Both the position numbers and the translations under genes were made by a program. Of a stretch of DNA of 64,000 nt, positions 52,804 through 62,743 are shown in pieces. Below the pieces are notes generated by a model. It did no database searches, was not told the origin of the DNA, and worked only from the letters and a program-made list of their open reading frames with translations. Source of the stretch: Curvibacter sp. PAE-UM (GTDB lineage Bacteria > Pseudomonadota > Gammaproteobacteria > Burkholderiales > Burkholderiaceae_C); the NCBI RefSeq assembly GCF_001432305.1, contig NZ_KQ483358.1, positions 938,881 through 1,002,880 on the forward strand. Direction: 5' to 3'. How positions within the stretch are numbered: the stretch's first letter is position 1; each line of letters begins with the position of its first letter.

Positions 52804-53931
52804 TTACCAGTCCACCAGGCTCAGGCCGATGCTGAACACAGTGCGGCCGCGGTTGTAGTCCACCAGCGAATCGCCGTAGCCATTGAACAGCTGCACATGC
52901 ATGCGCAGTCCGCTCGGGCTGCCATTGCGATTGGCTTCCCCCAGGGTCTGCAGCCACTCAAACCGCCAGGAGCCGTTGGCCGGCGAGGACATCGAATGCC
53001 GCAGGGTCAGCAGCAGGGTGTTGTCCTTGTTGACCAACCAGCCGCCGGTGACTTCGCCGCGGCCGATGAGTTTGTCGATGTCGGGGTTGTCGTCGATCTC
53101 GTCGCCATCGGGAATGCGGTTCCACAGGCGGGCGGTCACCGTGAAACGCTCACCTTTTTCCATGCCGGCCATCAGGATGGCGCGGTTCCAGCTGCGCGAC
53201 AGCGGCAGGCTCTGCCCGTTGGACTGGTGGTTGAAGCTCGCCCCGCTGTAGCGCAGGCGCCAGCCGCCCGGCAGGTCGGCCGGCGTGGGCACGATGTACA
53301 TGATCTCGGGCTCGTGGTCCGTGGTGCGGAAGGGCCGCGAGATCGAGCCGCTGAAGAGCTGCCAGTAGGACTGCTGCGTGTAGCCGAACCACAAGGAATC
53401 GCGTCCGCCAAAATTGCTGACAGGCAGGAAGCCCTGGCCGACCTTGGTGCGCACCGAGAGCTGGATGCGTCCCTCGTTGATGAGGTAGGGCGTTTCACTG
53501 CCGGCGCTGTGGCCGGCCGCGGGCGAGCTTGGCGCCCGGTTGACCGTGTCCGAATGGATGTACGAGAGGCTGATGGGGCGGTAGCCGCGGATGTTGAAGC
53601 GGCCGCAGTCGCTGCCGTCTTCCAGTTCCCAGTAGCGCGAAAGGGCCGACTGCGGGCCGCTGCGGCACTCTGGCGGTCGGGGGGACGCACTGGTCTTGCT
53701 GCCGGGTTCGGCAGGTACAGCCGCCGGGGTAGTGGCGCCGGCTTCGGCCGGCTGGCCCTGCTCTTGCACCCAGCGGTCGTAGCAGGCCAGGCGTGCGGTC
53801 GCGTCCTGGGTCTGCTGCGCGCATGACTGCCAGCCGCTGGCAGGCGATGGAGCGGCCGCCTGGGCCTGCGCCCAGGCCGGCACGGCGCCGCCCAGCAGCA
53901 CCAGCCCTGCCAAGACCCGCTGCAGGCTCAT
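52804..53931 (-). CDS. pldA: Outer-membrane phospholipase A1
   Basis: This 375-residue protein has a signal peptide (MSLQRVLAGLVLLGGAVPAWA) and a ~75-residue Pro/Ala-rich spacer, then the OMPLA beta-barrel. Catalytic residues appear in FNHQSNGQS...SRSWNR: H235, S237 and N249, matching the His-Ser-Asn triad of E. coli PldA. It ends with an aromatic strand (SIGLSLVDW). It hydrolyses phospholipids in a damaged outer membrane when dimerised by Ca. The N-terminal spacer (with C37/C50 and a repeated YDRW-type motif) is extra compared with E. coli. It overlaps rep by ATGA. Confidence 0.92.
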   Translation of the reverse strand: MSLQRVLAGLVLLGGAVPAWAQAQAAAPSPASGWQSCAQQTQDATARLACYDRWVQEQGQPAEAGATTPAAVPAEPGSKTSASPRPPECRSGPQSALSRYWELEDGSDCGRFNIRGYRPISLSYIHSDTVNRAPSSPAAGHSAGSETPYLINEGRIQLSVRTKVGQGFLPVSNFGGRDSLWFGYTQQSYWQLFSGSISRPFRTTDHEPEIMYIVPTPADLPGGWRLRYSGASFNHQSNGQSLPLSRSWNRAILMAGMEKGERFTVTARLWNRIPDGDEIDDNPDIDKLIGRGEVTGGWLVNKDNTLLLTLRHSMSSPANGSWRFEWLQTLGEANRNGSPSGLRMHVQLFNGYGDSLVDYNRGRTVFSIGLSLVDW

Positions 53932-56051
53932 GCCGCGTCTCCCGCCAGGGCTTGCGCGGCCGCCGTGTCCAGCGCCTTCTTGGCGAACTCGGCGCGCAGC
54001 GCGCGCAGCTTCTCGCGCGGGTCTTCCTTGGTGGTGGCCTGGTTCAGCGCCATCTCGGCGATGAAACGGCTGGGCTGTACGCTGACCATCTCGCGGCCCT
54101 TCTTGCGTTTCCTGGGCCAGCTTACGGCCAGCGTGCGCTGCGCGCGGGTGATGCCCACGTACATCAGGCGGCGTTCTTCCTGCAGACGCAGCGCCACGCT
54201 CTCGTTGACGGCCTCGTGCTCGCGCGTGGAGCCGCCCAGGGAGTCGGCGCCTTCGTCGAGCTTGAAGGGCAGCATGCCCTCGGTCACGCCCACCATCATC
54301 ACGTGCGGCCACTCCAGGCCCTTGGCGGCGTGCAGGGTGGACAGCGTCACCACGTCCTGGTCCTTGTCGCGTTCGCTGATGGTCGAGAGCAGGGAGATGG
54401 TCTGCGCCACCTCCAGCAGCGACTTCTTCTCGCTGGCCAGCGTCACACCGGCGGCATCGTCGATCTGGCCGCCGCAGCGCTTGGCCATCCAGTCGCAGAA
54501 ATCCAGCACATTGGTCCAGCGCGAGGCCGCGAGTTTCTCGCTGTCCTCGCCGTCATACAGGTGCTTCTCGTAGCCGATGTCCTTGAGCCAGTCCATCAGG
54601 AAGACCATGGCGTCCTCGGCGCCTTCGGTGTGGCGGGCGCGGTATTCGAGGTCGTTCACATACCGGCCGAACTCGTGCAGGCTGCCGACCGCGCGGGCGT
54701 TGAGCACCGAGGGCAGGGAGTTGGAGAACAGGGCTTCGAACAGGCTGAGCTTGTACTGGCCGGCAAAGGTGCCCAGCTGCTGCAGGGTCTGGTGGCCGAT
54801 GCCGCGCTTCGGTGTGGTCACGGCGCGCAGGAAGGCCGGGTCGTCGTCGTTGTTGACCCACAGGCGAAACCAGGCGCACAGGTCGCGGATCTCGGCGCGG
54901 TCGAAGAAGCTCTGGCCGCCCGAGACCTTGTAGGGGATCTGCGCCTTGCGCAGGGCCTGCTCCAGGATGCGGGCCTGGTGGTTGGCGCGGTAGAGCACCG
55001 CGAAGTGGCGGAACTCCTTGTGCTGCGACTCCGAGCGCAGGCTCTGGATGCGCGCCACCATGCGCTCGGCCTCGTGTTCCTCGCTGTCGGCGTCCACCAC
55101 GCGCACCGGCTCGCCCTCGCCCAGCTCGCTCCACAGGCGCTTGGGGAAAAGCTTGGGGTTGGGGCCGATCACGTTGTTGGCGGCCTGCAGGATGGCGCCG
55201 GTGGAGCGATAGTTCTGCTCCAGCTTGATGACCTTGAGGGTGGGGAAATCCACCGGCAGTTTTTTCAGGTTGTCCAGCGTGGCGCCGCGCCAGCCGTAGA
55301 TGGACTGGTCATCGTCGCCCACGGCGGTGAAACGCGCGTCCCGCGGGTCAGGCGGCACCAGCAGCTTGAGCAGGTCGTACTGCGTGGCATTGGTGTCCTG
55401 GTACTCGTCGACCAGGATGTGGCCCATGATCTTCTGCCACTTGGTCCGCACCTCGGCGTGGTCGCGCAGCAGCTTGAGGGGCAGGCCGATCAGGTCGTCG
55501 AAGTCCACGCTCTGGTAGGCGGTCAGGCGTTCCTCGTAGCGCGCCATGATGCGCGCGGTGATGCGCTCGTTGTCGTCCTTGGCCAGGGCTTCGGCCTGCT
55601 CGGCGTTCAGCCCCATGTTCTTCCACAGGCTGATGGTCCACTGCCACTGGCGCGCGGTGGCCGCGTCGGTGCTGCCGCCGGCGTCCTTCAGGATGCCGGT
55701 GACGTCGTCGCTGTCCAGGATGGAAAACTTCGGTTTCAGGCCCACGGCCTCGCCGTCTTCACGCAGCAGGTGCACACCCAGGGCGTGGAAGGTGCAGATG
55801 CGCACCTCTTTGGCGGCCTTGCCGATCAGGCTCTTGGCGCGCTCGCGCATTTCGGCCGCGGCCTTGTTGGTGAAGGTGATGGCCGCGATGCGCTTGGGCT
55901 CCAGCCCGGCCTGGATCAGGCGGCCGATCTTGTGCGTGATGACGCGGGTCTTGCCGGAGCCGGCGCCGGCCAGCACCAGGCACGGACCCTGCAGGAAATT
56001 GACGGCGTCCTGCTGCGCGAGATTGAGACCGTGGGTGGGGGAAGACGACAT
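53928..56051 (-). CDS. rep: UvrD/Rep-type 3'-5' DNA helicase
   Basis: This 707-residue superfamily 1A helicase has motif I LAGAGSGKTRVI, Ia ITFTNKAAAEM, II ILVDEYQDTNATQYDLL, III AVGDDDQSIYGWRGA, IV VIKLEQNYRS and VI RRLMYVGITRA. The size and N-terminus (LNLAQQDAVNFLQGPCLVLAGAGSGKT) fit Rep better than UvrD or PcrA: the C-terminus ends soon after motif VI, without a Tudor tail. Rep clears protein blocks ahead of forks. It is followed by pldA with a 4-nt overlap and is divergent from the AEC transporter. Confidence 0.9.
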   Translation of the reverse strand: MSSSPTHGLNLAQQDAVNFLQGPCLVLAGAGSGKTRVITHKIGRLIQAGLEPKRIAAITFTNKAAAEMRERAKSLIGKAAKEVRICTFHALGVHLLREDGEAVGLKPKFSILDSDDVTGILKDAGGSTDAATARQWQWTISLWKNMGLNAEQAEALAKDDNERITARIMARYEERLTAYQSVDFDDLIGLPLKLLRDHAEVRTKWQKIMGHILVDEYQDTNATQYDLLKLLVPPDPRDARFTAVGDDDQSIYGWRGATLDNLKKLPVDFPTLKVIKLEQNYRSTGAILQAANNVIGPNPKLFPKRLWSELGEGEPVRVVDADSEEHEAERMVARIQSLRSESQHKEFRHFAVLYRANHQARILEQALRKAQIPYKVSGGQSFFDRAEIRDLCAWFRLWVNNDDDPAFLRAVTTPKRGIGHQTLQQLGTFAGQYKLSLFEALFSNSLPSVLNARAVGSLHEFGRYVNDLEYRARHTEGAEDAMVFLMDWLKDIGYEKHLYDGEDSEKLAASRWTNVLDFCDWMAKRCGGQIDDAAGVTLASEKKSLLEVAQTISLLSTISERDKDQDVVTLSTLHAAKGLEWPHVMMVGVTEGMLPFKLDEGADSLGGSTREHEAVNESVALRLQEERRLMYVGITRAQRTLAVSWPRKRKKGREMVSVQPSRFIAEMALNQATTKEDPREKLRALRAEFAKKALDTAAAQALAGDAA

Positions 56052-56119
56052 TCGTTATTTGGATTCAGCTGGGGAATCATACCGAGGAGACGTTTCACAG
56101 TGCGGCGACAATACACACC

Positions 56120-57085
56120 GTGTTGCAAATCTTCTCGGTCACCTTCCCTTTCTTTGCACTCGTCCTGTGCGGTTACCTGGCCGCCCGGCGGCGCATGCTG
56201 CCGCTGGAGGCCATCCCCGGCCTGAACGGTTTCGTGCTGTTCTTTGCGCTGCCCTGCATGCTCTACCGCTTCGGCGCCAGCACGCCGATCGCCCAGCTGC
56301 TGGACTACTCGGTCTTTCTGGTCTGGATGTTCTGCGGCCTGGTCATGGTGGGTTTCACCATCGCCGTCACCCTCAACGACCGCATCCGCTGGAACGATGC
56401 CTCGTTCGGCGCCCTGGTGGCGGCCTTCCCCAACACCGGTTTCATGGGCGTGCCCCTGCTGGTGGCCCTGCTGGGGCCGCTGGCGGCCGCGCCCATCATC
56501 GTGGGCATGCTGGTGGACATGGTCATCACCACCTCGCTGTGCATCGCGCTGTCGCGTCTGGACGGCGCAGACAAACACGGCATGGCCGTGGCGCTCAAGA
56601 ACGCCCTGCGCGGCATGCTGACCAACCCCATGCCCTGGGCCATCCTGCTGGGGGGGCTGGCCTCCTACGTCCAGCTCGAACTGCCCGGCCCGGTGCACAA
56701 GACCGTGGGCCTGCTGGCCGATGCCGCCTCGCCGGTGGCGCTGTTCACCATCGGCGCCGTGCTGGCGCGCTCGCAGATCCTCACGGTGGAAAGCAAGCAC
56801 GCTCCCATCCCCCTGCGCGACTACGTGCCCGTGGCCGTCTTCAAGCTGCTGCTGCATCCTCTGCTGGTGCTGCTGGTGGGTGTGGGTGCCGTGCAGCTGG
56901 GCGTGCCGCTGAGCCGCTTTGCGCTCACCGTCATGGTGCTGGCCGCGGCCCTGCCCAGCGCCAGCAACGTCTCGCTGCTGGCCGAGCGCTTCGGCGCCGA
57001 CAACGGGCGCATCGCCCGCATCATCCTGGTCTCCACCGCGGTGGCCTTCCTGAGCTTCTCGGGGGCTGTCGGCCTGATGACCTGA
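56120..57085 (+). CDS. AEC (auxin efflux carrier)-family permease
   Basis: This 321-residue membrane protein has about ten TM helices in two five-helix repeats. It begins LQIFSVTFPFFALVLCGYLAAR, with GFVLFFALPCMLYRF in the helix 2-3 region, the Asn-Pro-x-x-W region NPMPWAILLGG and the closing helix with SASNVSLLAERFG. Bacterial AEC members carry malate, malonate and other small acids. The start is GTG at 56120; a weak RBS is seen. The substrate is not predictable. Confidence 0.87.
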   Translation: MLQIFSVTFPFFALVLCGYLAARRRMLPLEAIPGLNGFVLFFALPCMLYRFGASTPIAQLLDYSVFLVWMFCGLVMVGFTIAVTLNDRIRWNDASFGALVAAFPNTGFMGVPLLVALLGPLAAAPIIVGMLVDMVITTSLCIALSRLDGADKHGMAVALKNALRGMLTNPMPWAILLGGLASYVQLELPGPVHKTVGLLADAASPVALFTIGAVLARSQILTVESKHAPIPLRDYVPVAVFKLLLHPLLVLLVGVGAVQLGVPLSRFALTVMVLAAALPSASNVSLLAERFGADNGRIARIILVSTAVAFLSFSGAVGLMT

Positions 57086-57116
57086 GGCTCGTCGTCTGTT
57101 TTCCTCATCCAGTCCC

Positions 57117-58604
57117 ATGATCAAGAAAGCGCTTCTCTTCATCGTCGTGCTTGTGTTGCTCCTGGCCACGGCGGTCGGCATCAACACCTGGCGCAAAGGC
57201 TCGCGCCAGCTGGCCGTGACGCCGCTGGCGCCGATCCAGGTCGACGAAGCCGGCGCAGCCGGCCGCCTGGCCGAAGCCGTGCGTCTGCGCACCGTATCCT
57301 CGCGCACGGAGGCCGGGCTCAACGCGGACCAGTTCCGCGCCCTGCGCACGCTGTTGCAGCAGCGCTTCCCGCGCGTGCACGCCGCCCTCAAGCGCGAGGT
57401 GGTGGGTGAACTCAACCTGCTCTACACCTGGGAGGGCAGCGACCCCCAGGCCCGGCCCATCCTGCTCATGGCCCACCAGGACGTGGTGCCGATCGCGCCC
57501 GGCACCGAAGGCGACTGGAGCGAAGCGCCTTTTTCGGGCAGCGTGAAGAACGGCTACGTCTGGGGGCGCGGTTCCTGGGACGACAAGGGCAACCTGCTGT
57601 CCCAGCTGGAGGCCGTGGAGCTGCTGCTGGCCAGCGGCTACAAGCCCTCGCGCACCCTTTACCTGGCCTACGGTGCCGACGAAGAAGTGGGTGGCCTGCG
57701 CGGCGCTGCGAAGATCGCCGCCCTGCTCAAGTCGCGCGGCGTGCGCCTGGACTTCGTGCTGGACGAGGGCCTGCTCGTGCTCGAAGGTGTGCTGCCCGGG
57801 CTCAGGCAGCCCGCCGCGCTGATCGGCGTGGCGGAAAAGGGGTATCTCTCCGTGGTCCTCAACGTGTCGGCCACACCGGGGCACTCGTCCATGCCGCCGC
57901 CCCGGGGCGGCAGCGCCATCGGCATGCTGAGCGCGGCCCTCAAGCGCCTGGACGATCACCAGCTGCCCGGGGGCATCCGCGGCGTGGCCGGCGAGATGTT
58001 CGACACCCTGGCGCCCGAGATGGGCGGTTTTTCCCGGGTGGCCCTGTCCAACCTCTGGCTCTTCGGCCCCGTGGTGCAGAGCCAGCTGGAGCGCGCCGCC
58101 GGAACCAACGCCGTCTTGCGCACCACCACCGCGCTGACCATCGTGAACGCCGGCAACAAGGACAACGTGCTGCCCGGCCGCGCCGAGGCCACGGTGAACT
58201 TCCGCATCCTGCCCGGTGACCGCAAGGAGCAGGTCATGGAACATATGCGCGGCCACGTGGGCGCCGTGGTGCCGGCCAGCCAGTTCGAGCTCTACGCCTT
58301 GCCCGGCGCGGTCGATGCGTCCAAGGTGGCACCCACCGATTCGGCCCAGTACCGCACCCTGAACCGCACCATCCGCGAAGTGTTCCCCGACGCCCTGGTG
58401 GCCCCGGGCCTGATGGTGGCGGGCACCGACTCGATCCACTACGGCGAGATCAGCGACCACATCTTCAAGTTCTCGCCCGTGCGGGCGAATGCCGAAGACC
58501 TCAAGCGCTTCCACGGCACCAACGAGCGGCTGAGCATCGCGAACTACGCCGATGCCATCCGCTTCTACCACCGCCTGATCACCCAACTGGCCCCCGCGCC
58601 CTGA
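57117..58604 (+). CDS. Membrane-anchored M20-family metallopeptidase
   Basis: This 495-residue M20/carboxypeptidase-S (PM20D1-like) zinc peptidase has an N-terminal TM anchor (residues 5-22), then the metal-site order H120 (LLMAHQDVVP), D155 (GRGSWDDKGN), E189/E190 (YGADEEVGG) and a late His in the C-terminal part of the catalytic domain. A dimerisation domain (~240-370) lies in between (EKGYLSVVLNVSATPGHSSMPPP). It probably cleaves N-acyl amino acids or dipeptides on the periplasmic side. It lies 31 nt after the permease gene and may be cotranscribed with it. Confidence 0.9.
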   Translation: MIKKALLFIVVLVLLLATAVGINTWRKGSRQLAVTPLAPIQVDEAGAAGRLAEAVRLRTVSSRTEAGLNADQFRALRTLLQQRFPRVHAALKREVVGELNLLYTWEGSDPQARPILLMAHQDVVPIAPGTEGDWSEAPFSGSVKNGYVWGRGSWDDKGNLLSQLEAVELLLASGYKPSRTLYLAYGADEEVGGLRGAAKIAALLKSRGVRLDFVLDEGLLVLEGVLPGLRQPAALIGVAEKGYLSVVLNVSATPGHSSMPPPRGGSAIGMLSAALKRLDDHQLPGGIRGVAGEMFDTLAPEMGGFSRVALSNLWLFGPVVQSQLERAAGTNAVLRTTTALTIVNAGNKDNVLPGRAEATVNFRILPGDRKEQVMEHMRGHVGAVVPASQFELYALPGAVDASKVAPTDSAQYRTLNRTIREVFPDALVAPGLMVAGTDSIHYGEISDHIFKFSPVRANAEDLKRFHGTNERLSIANYADAIRFYHRLITQLAPAP

Positions 58605-58702
58605 TCTTGCCGGCCGGCCTCAAGGGCTGATCCCCTCCCCGGTACAGACAAGGGCCATCGCTTCGTGCTGCAATGGCCCTGCGTATAGGCGCCGGCTATT
58701 TG

Positions 58703-58728
58703 ATAGATATTTGAAATCAAATATCTAT
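58703..58728. promoter_or_regulatory. 26-bp perfect palindrome upstream of katG
   Basis: ATAGATATTTGA (58703-58714) and TCAAATATCTAT (58717-58728) are exact inverted repeats around AA, in an AT-rich patch of an otherwise GC-rich region. A second ATAG lies at 58733 and a CTAT at 58696. The contents recall OxyR half-sites (ATAG/CTAT), but the spacing is not the canonical one. TTGATA (58700-58705) and TATCTA (58722-58727), spaced 16 nt, could be a promoter overlapped by the palindrome. The rest of 58605-58907 holds only the small ORF below. Confidence 0.65.
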
Positions 58729-58778
58729 TTCAATAGTCTTTTCCTAAACTTGAGCCTCGTTCAAGCCAGGAGCCCGTC

Positions 58779-58862
58779 ATGCCCAGTCCAGCCCGTTCCA
58801 CCGTGCCCAGCCGCCCGTCGGCCTGGCTTGAATGTCTGGCCGCACTGGCGCAAGCCAGTTGA
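58779..58862 (+). CDS. 27-residue small ORF preceding katG
   Basis: ATG 58779 follows AGGAG at an ideal 6-nt spacing, and the frame closes at TGA 58862, 45 nt before katG. It encodes 27 residues (MPSPARSTVPSR then SAWLECLAALAQAS), with an amphipathic end and no recognised family. It may be a translated leader of the katG transcript or a small peptide; chance cannot be excluded. Confidence 0.4.
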   Translation: MPSPARSTVPSRPSAWLECLAALAQAS

Positions 58863-61055
<2,193 letters not shown>

Positions 61056-61074
61056 TTTGATGGGTTAAGGGGTG

Positions 61075-61113
61075 AGCGGCCGCCGGGGTGTGAGCCCTGG
61101 CGGCCGCTTTTTT
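61075..61113 (+). terminator. katG intrinsic terminator
   Basis: AGCGGCCGCC (61075-61084) pairs perfectly with GGCGGCCGCT (61099-61108), followed by a T-run to 61113. Downstream sequence to 61325 has no recognisable gene; it contains a lone TTGACA at 61231 with no good -10. Confidence 0.93.
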
Positions 61114-61315
61114 ATGGCCAAAGGCCATTTGGAGGGGGTTTGGTATGCCGATGACCCTTTAGAGGGATAGGCAGGGGCACGTGGCCTCTCTAGAATCCAG
61201 TGAGCCCCATCACCTTTCTGGCAGAAAATCTTGACATGACAAGGACTTAGGGGGCACCTGAGCAATTTAAACCGCACGCGCCAGATTAAGCCGCAGGTTT
61301 TGCGGCATACATTAC

Positions 61316-61322
61316 GTTAGGT
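61316..61322 (+). other. Integron-like core site (GTTRRRY)
   Basis: GTTAGGT matches the GTTRRRY consensus of attI/attC crossover sites and lies 3 nt before the ATG of the next gene, the usual cassette spacing. Seven-base matches are frequent by chance, so this counts only together with the second site at 62051-62057. Confidence 0.3.
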
Positions 61323-61325
61323 TGC

Positions 61326-61973
61326 ATGGAGCCGCTCCTTCAGCTTTTTCTTATTCCCGGGCGTCTGCGCTTTCGCTGGACGAATCGCAAGCGGCAACGC
61401 GTGACCGAGAATCTCAAGCAGACACTCAGGGCGCGCTGCGAAGAAGCTACACGAGCGAGCAGTAAGACATATCGAGGCCTGTACAACGTTGGCCTATTTG
61501 TGGCTTTGCTGGAGCAAGACATCAGCGCATTCAGCGAATGCATTTACTTCGCGCGTTCTGACTGGCATCGTCAATTTCATGCGCGAAACTTAGCTGTTCT
61601 ATTGTTCGAAGGAGCCGAGGATCTGCCGGAACTGCTTGGAAAAGAGTATCGCGCTTGGCTCAAGGAAATCTCGGCTGACACGCTGGTCGATCACCTGAAT
61701 CAGATTCATTCCAAGTTCTCGTCGTTCCAGAGAAAGCATGGCCCGTTCCTGAAAGAGGTGCGAACCTATGTCGGTGCTCATCGCGACCACGATTCATTAG
61801 TCCAGCTTGAATTGATGTCGCGCTTCACTGCACTCGATGTGTATAGACTCGGCGCGGAGTTCTCGGTGCCTTTGAGGGAGTTGATCAACTTTCATATGAA
61901 ACTGCTGGCCCATATGCACGATCCTCTCGTCATGCTGCAAGCAGTTGCCAGGACTTTGCCAAATGAAACCTAA
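61326..61973 (+). CDS. Hypothetical protein, 215 residues (accessory, low GC)
   Basis: No family is recognised. The protein is soluble, helical and His/Arg/Leu-rich, with no signal peptide or TM segment. Notable segments are ARCEEATRASSKTYRGLYNV, WHRQFHARNLAVLLFEGAEDL and YVGAHRDHDSL. Histidines in the AHRDHDS and INFHMKLLAHMHD segments could be metal or catalytic residues, but that is speculation. Codon use is clearly less GC-rich than in the flanking katG and priA genes, and no RBS is evident, as in many integron cassette genes. The stop codon overlaps ACCTAAT, close to an attC R'' box. Confidence 0.65.
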   Translation: MEPLLQLFLIPGRLRFRWTNRKRQRVTENLKQTLRARCEEATRASSKTYRGLYNVGLFVALLEQDISAFSECIYFARSDWHRQFHARNLAVLLFEGAEDLPELLGKEYRAWLKEISADTLVDHLNQIHSKFSSFQRKHGPFLKEVRTYVGAHRDHDSLVQLELMSRFTALDVYRLGAEFSVPLRELINFHMKLLAHMHDPLVMLQAVARTLPNET

Positions 61974-62057
61974 TAGGTCTTTAGACACGAACGCCCAAGG
62001 GCGTCCGCCGCGACACTGCTCTTCTCCGTTGGTCGCTGGTTACGTTCGACGTTAAGT
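61968..62057 (+). other. Possible degenerate attC-like site between two orphan genes
   Basis: The 90-nt stretch begins with ACCTAAT (one base from RYYYAAC, overlapping the upstream stop codon) and ends with GTTAAGT (fits GTTRRRY). It contains CGAACG (61988-61993) facing CGTTCG (62044-62049), possible L boxes. Symmetry of the arms is imperfect and no integrase is nearby, so the assignment is tentative. Confidence 0.3.
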
Positions 62058-62069
62058 CTCATCGCAGCC

Positions 62070-62702
62070 ATGATTGCTGGAATTCTGAAGACGAAACTCG
62101 AAGCGATCGACGCTGACTGCGAGGGGGCTGTTATCCCAGCGATCAACAAGCTCTACGCCGATGCGCGTTACGACGGCTCCAGATTCCGCGTTCCTTCATT
62201 TCAGGCGGCCGGAGCACTTTGGATCGATCTCATCGCTAGAAAGGAGCGCGAGTTCGTCAAAGAGATCGCCCGGATTCTTGGGGCGCCTGGCGTAATCCTC
62301 ACCGTGGCAGGTACGGCTGAAGTTCGAAGCTTCGTCGAGGGAATCTTCTCTGAGGGTCGATACGTCGAACGCATGCGCATCTTTTCCGAGGGAGTGGGTA
62401 GGGCGGCGGCGTCGTATGGTCTTGCTTTCGATCCCATGGTTCATCGTATCGATATTCACGACGCCGCTTATCGTGCAGGGGCGATGAACGCTCTTCGCAG
62501 GGCCCGCACAAATGTTCTTGCCGAGATCGAACTTCTCAGCCATTCGAAGACTCCAGAGTTTGTTCGATCTGTATCTCAGTGGTGGACCTATCTCAGGGTG
62601 CATCCTTGGCGCTGGCTCAGCGCAATTGTGCTGATTCTCATCTCATGGCTGCTCTCGAAGGTCAGCGCGGCTGACCTGTTGGGATGGCTTCGCACATGGT
62701 GA
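62070..62702 (+). CDS. Hypothetical protein with C-terminal membrane anchor, 210 residues
   Basis: No family is recognised. It has a soluble N-terminal domain of ~170 residues (LYADARYDGSRFRVPSFQ, FVKEIARILGAPGVILTV), then one strong TM helix (WRWLSAIVLILISWLLSKV, ~180-198) and a short tail, i.e. a tail-anchored topology. Codon use is less GC-rich than in the neighbouring priA gene. No RBS is evident before ATG 62070. It lies 12 nt after the GTTAAGT core-like site. No attC-like structure is seen after its stop; priA ends 41 nt further, convergent. Confidence 0.65.
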   Translation: MIAGILKTKLEAIDADCEGAVIPAINKLYADARYDGSRFRVPSFQAAGALWIDLIARKEREFVKEIARILGAPGVILTVAGTAEVRSFVEGIFSEGRYVERMRIFSEGVGRAAASYGLAFDPMVHRIDIHDAAYRAGAMNALRRARTNVLAEIELLSHSKTPEFVRSVSQWWTYLRVHPWRWLSAIVLILISWLLSKVSAADLLGWLRTW

Positions 62703-62743
62703 TCGTGAGCCCTACACGACGGCCATAGAAGCAAAGCAGTCCG

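Noticed and set aside
58696-58736. Canonical OxyR site (ATAG-N7-CTAT-N7-ATAG-N7-CTAT) upstream of katG.
   Set aside because: ATAG and CTAT units are present but their spacings (ATAG 58703 to CTAT 58725, then ATAG 58733) do not fit the consensus. Kept only as a palindrome of unknown regulator.
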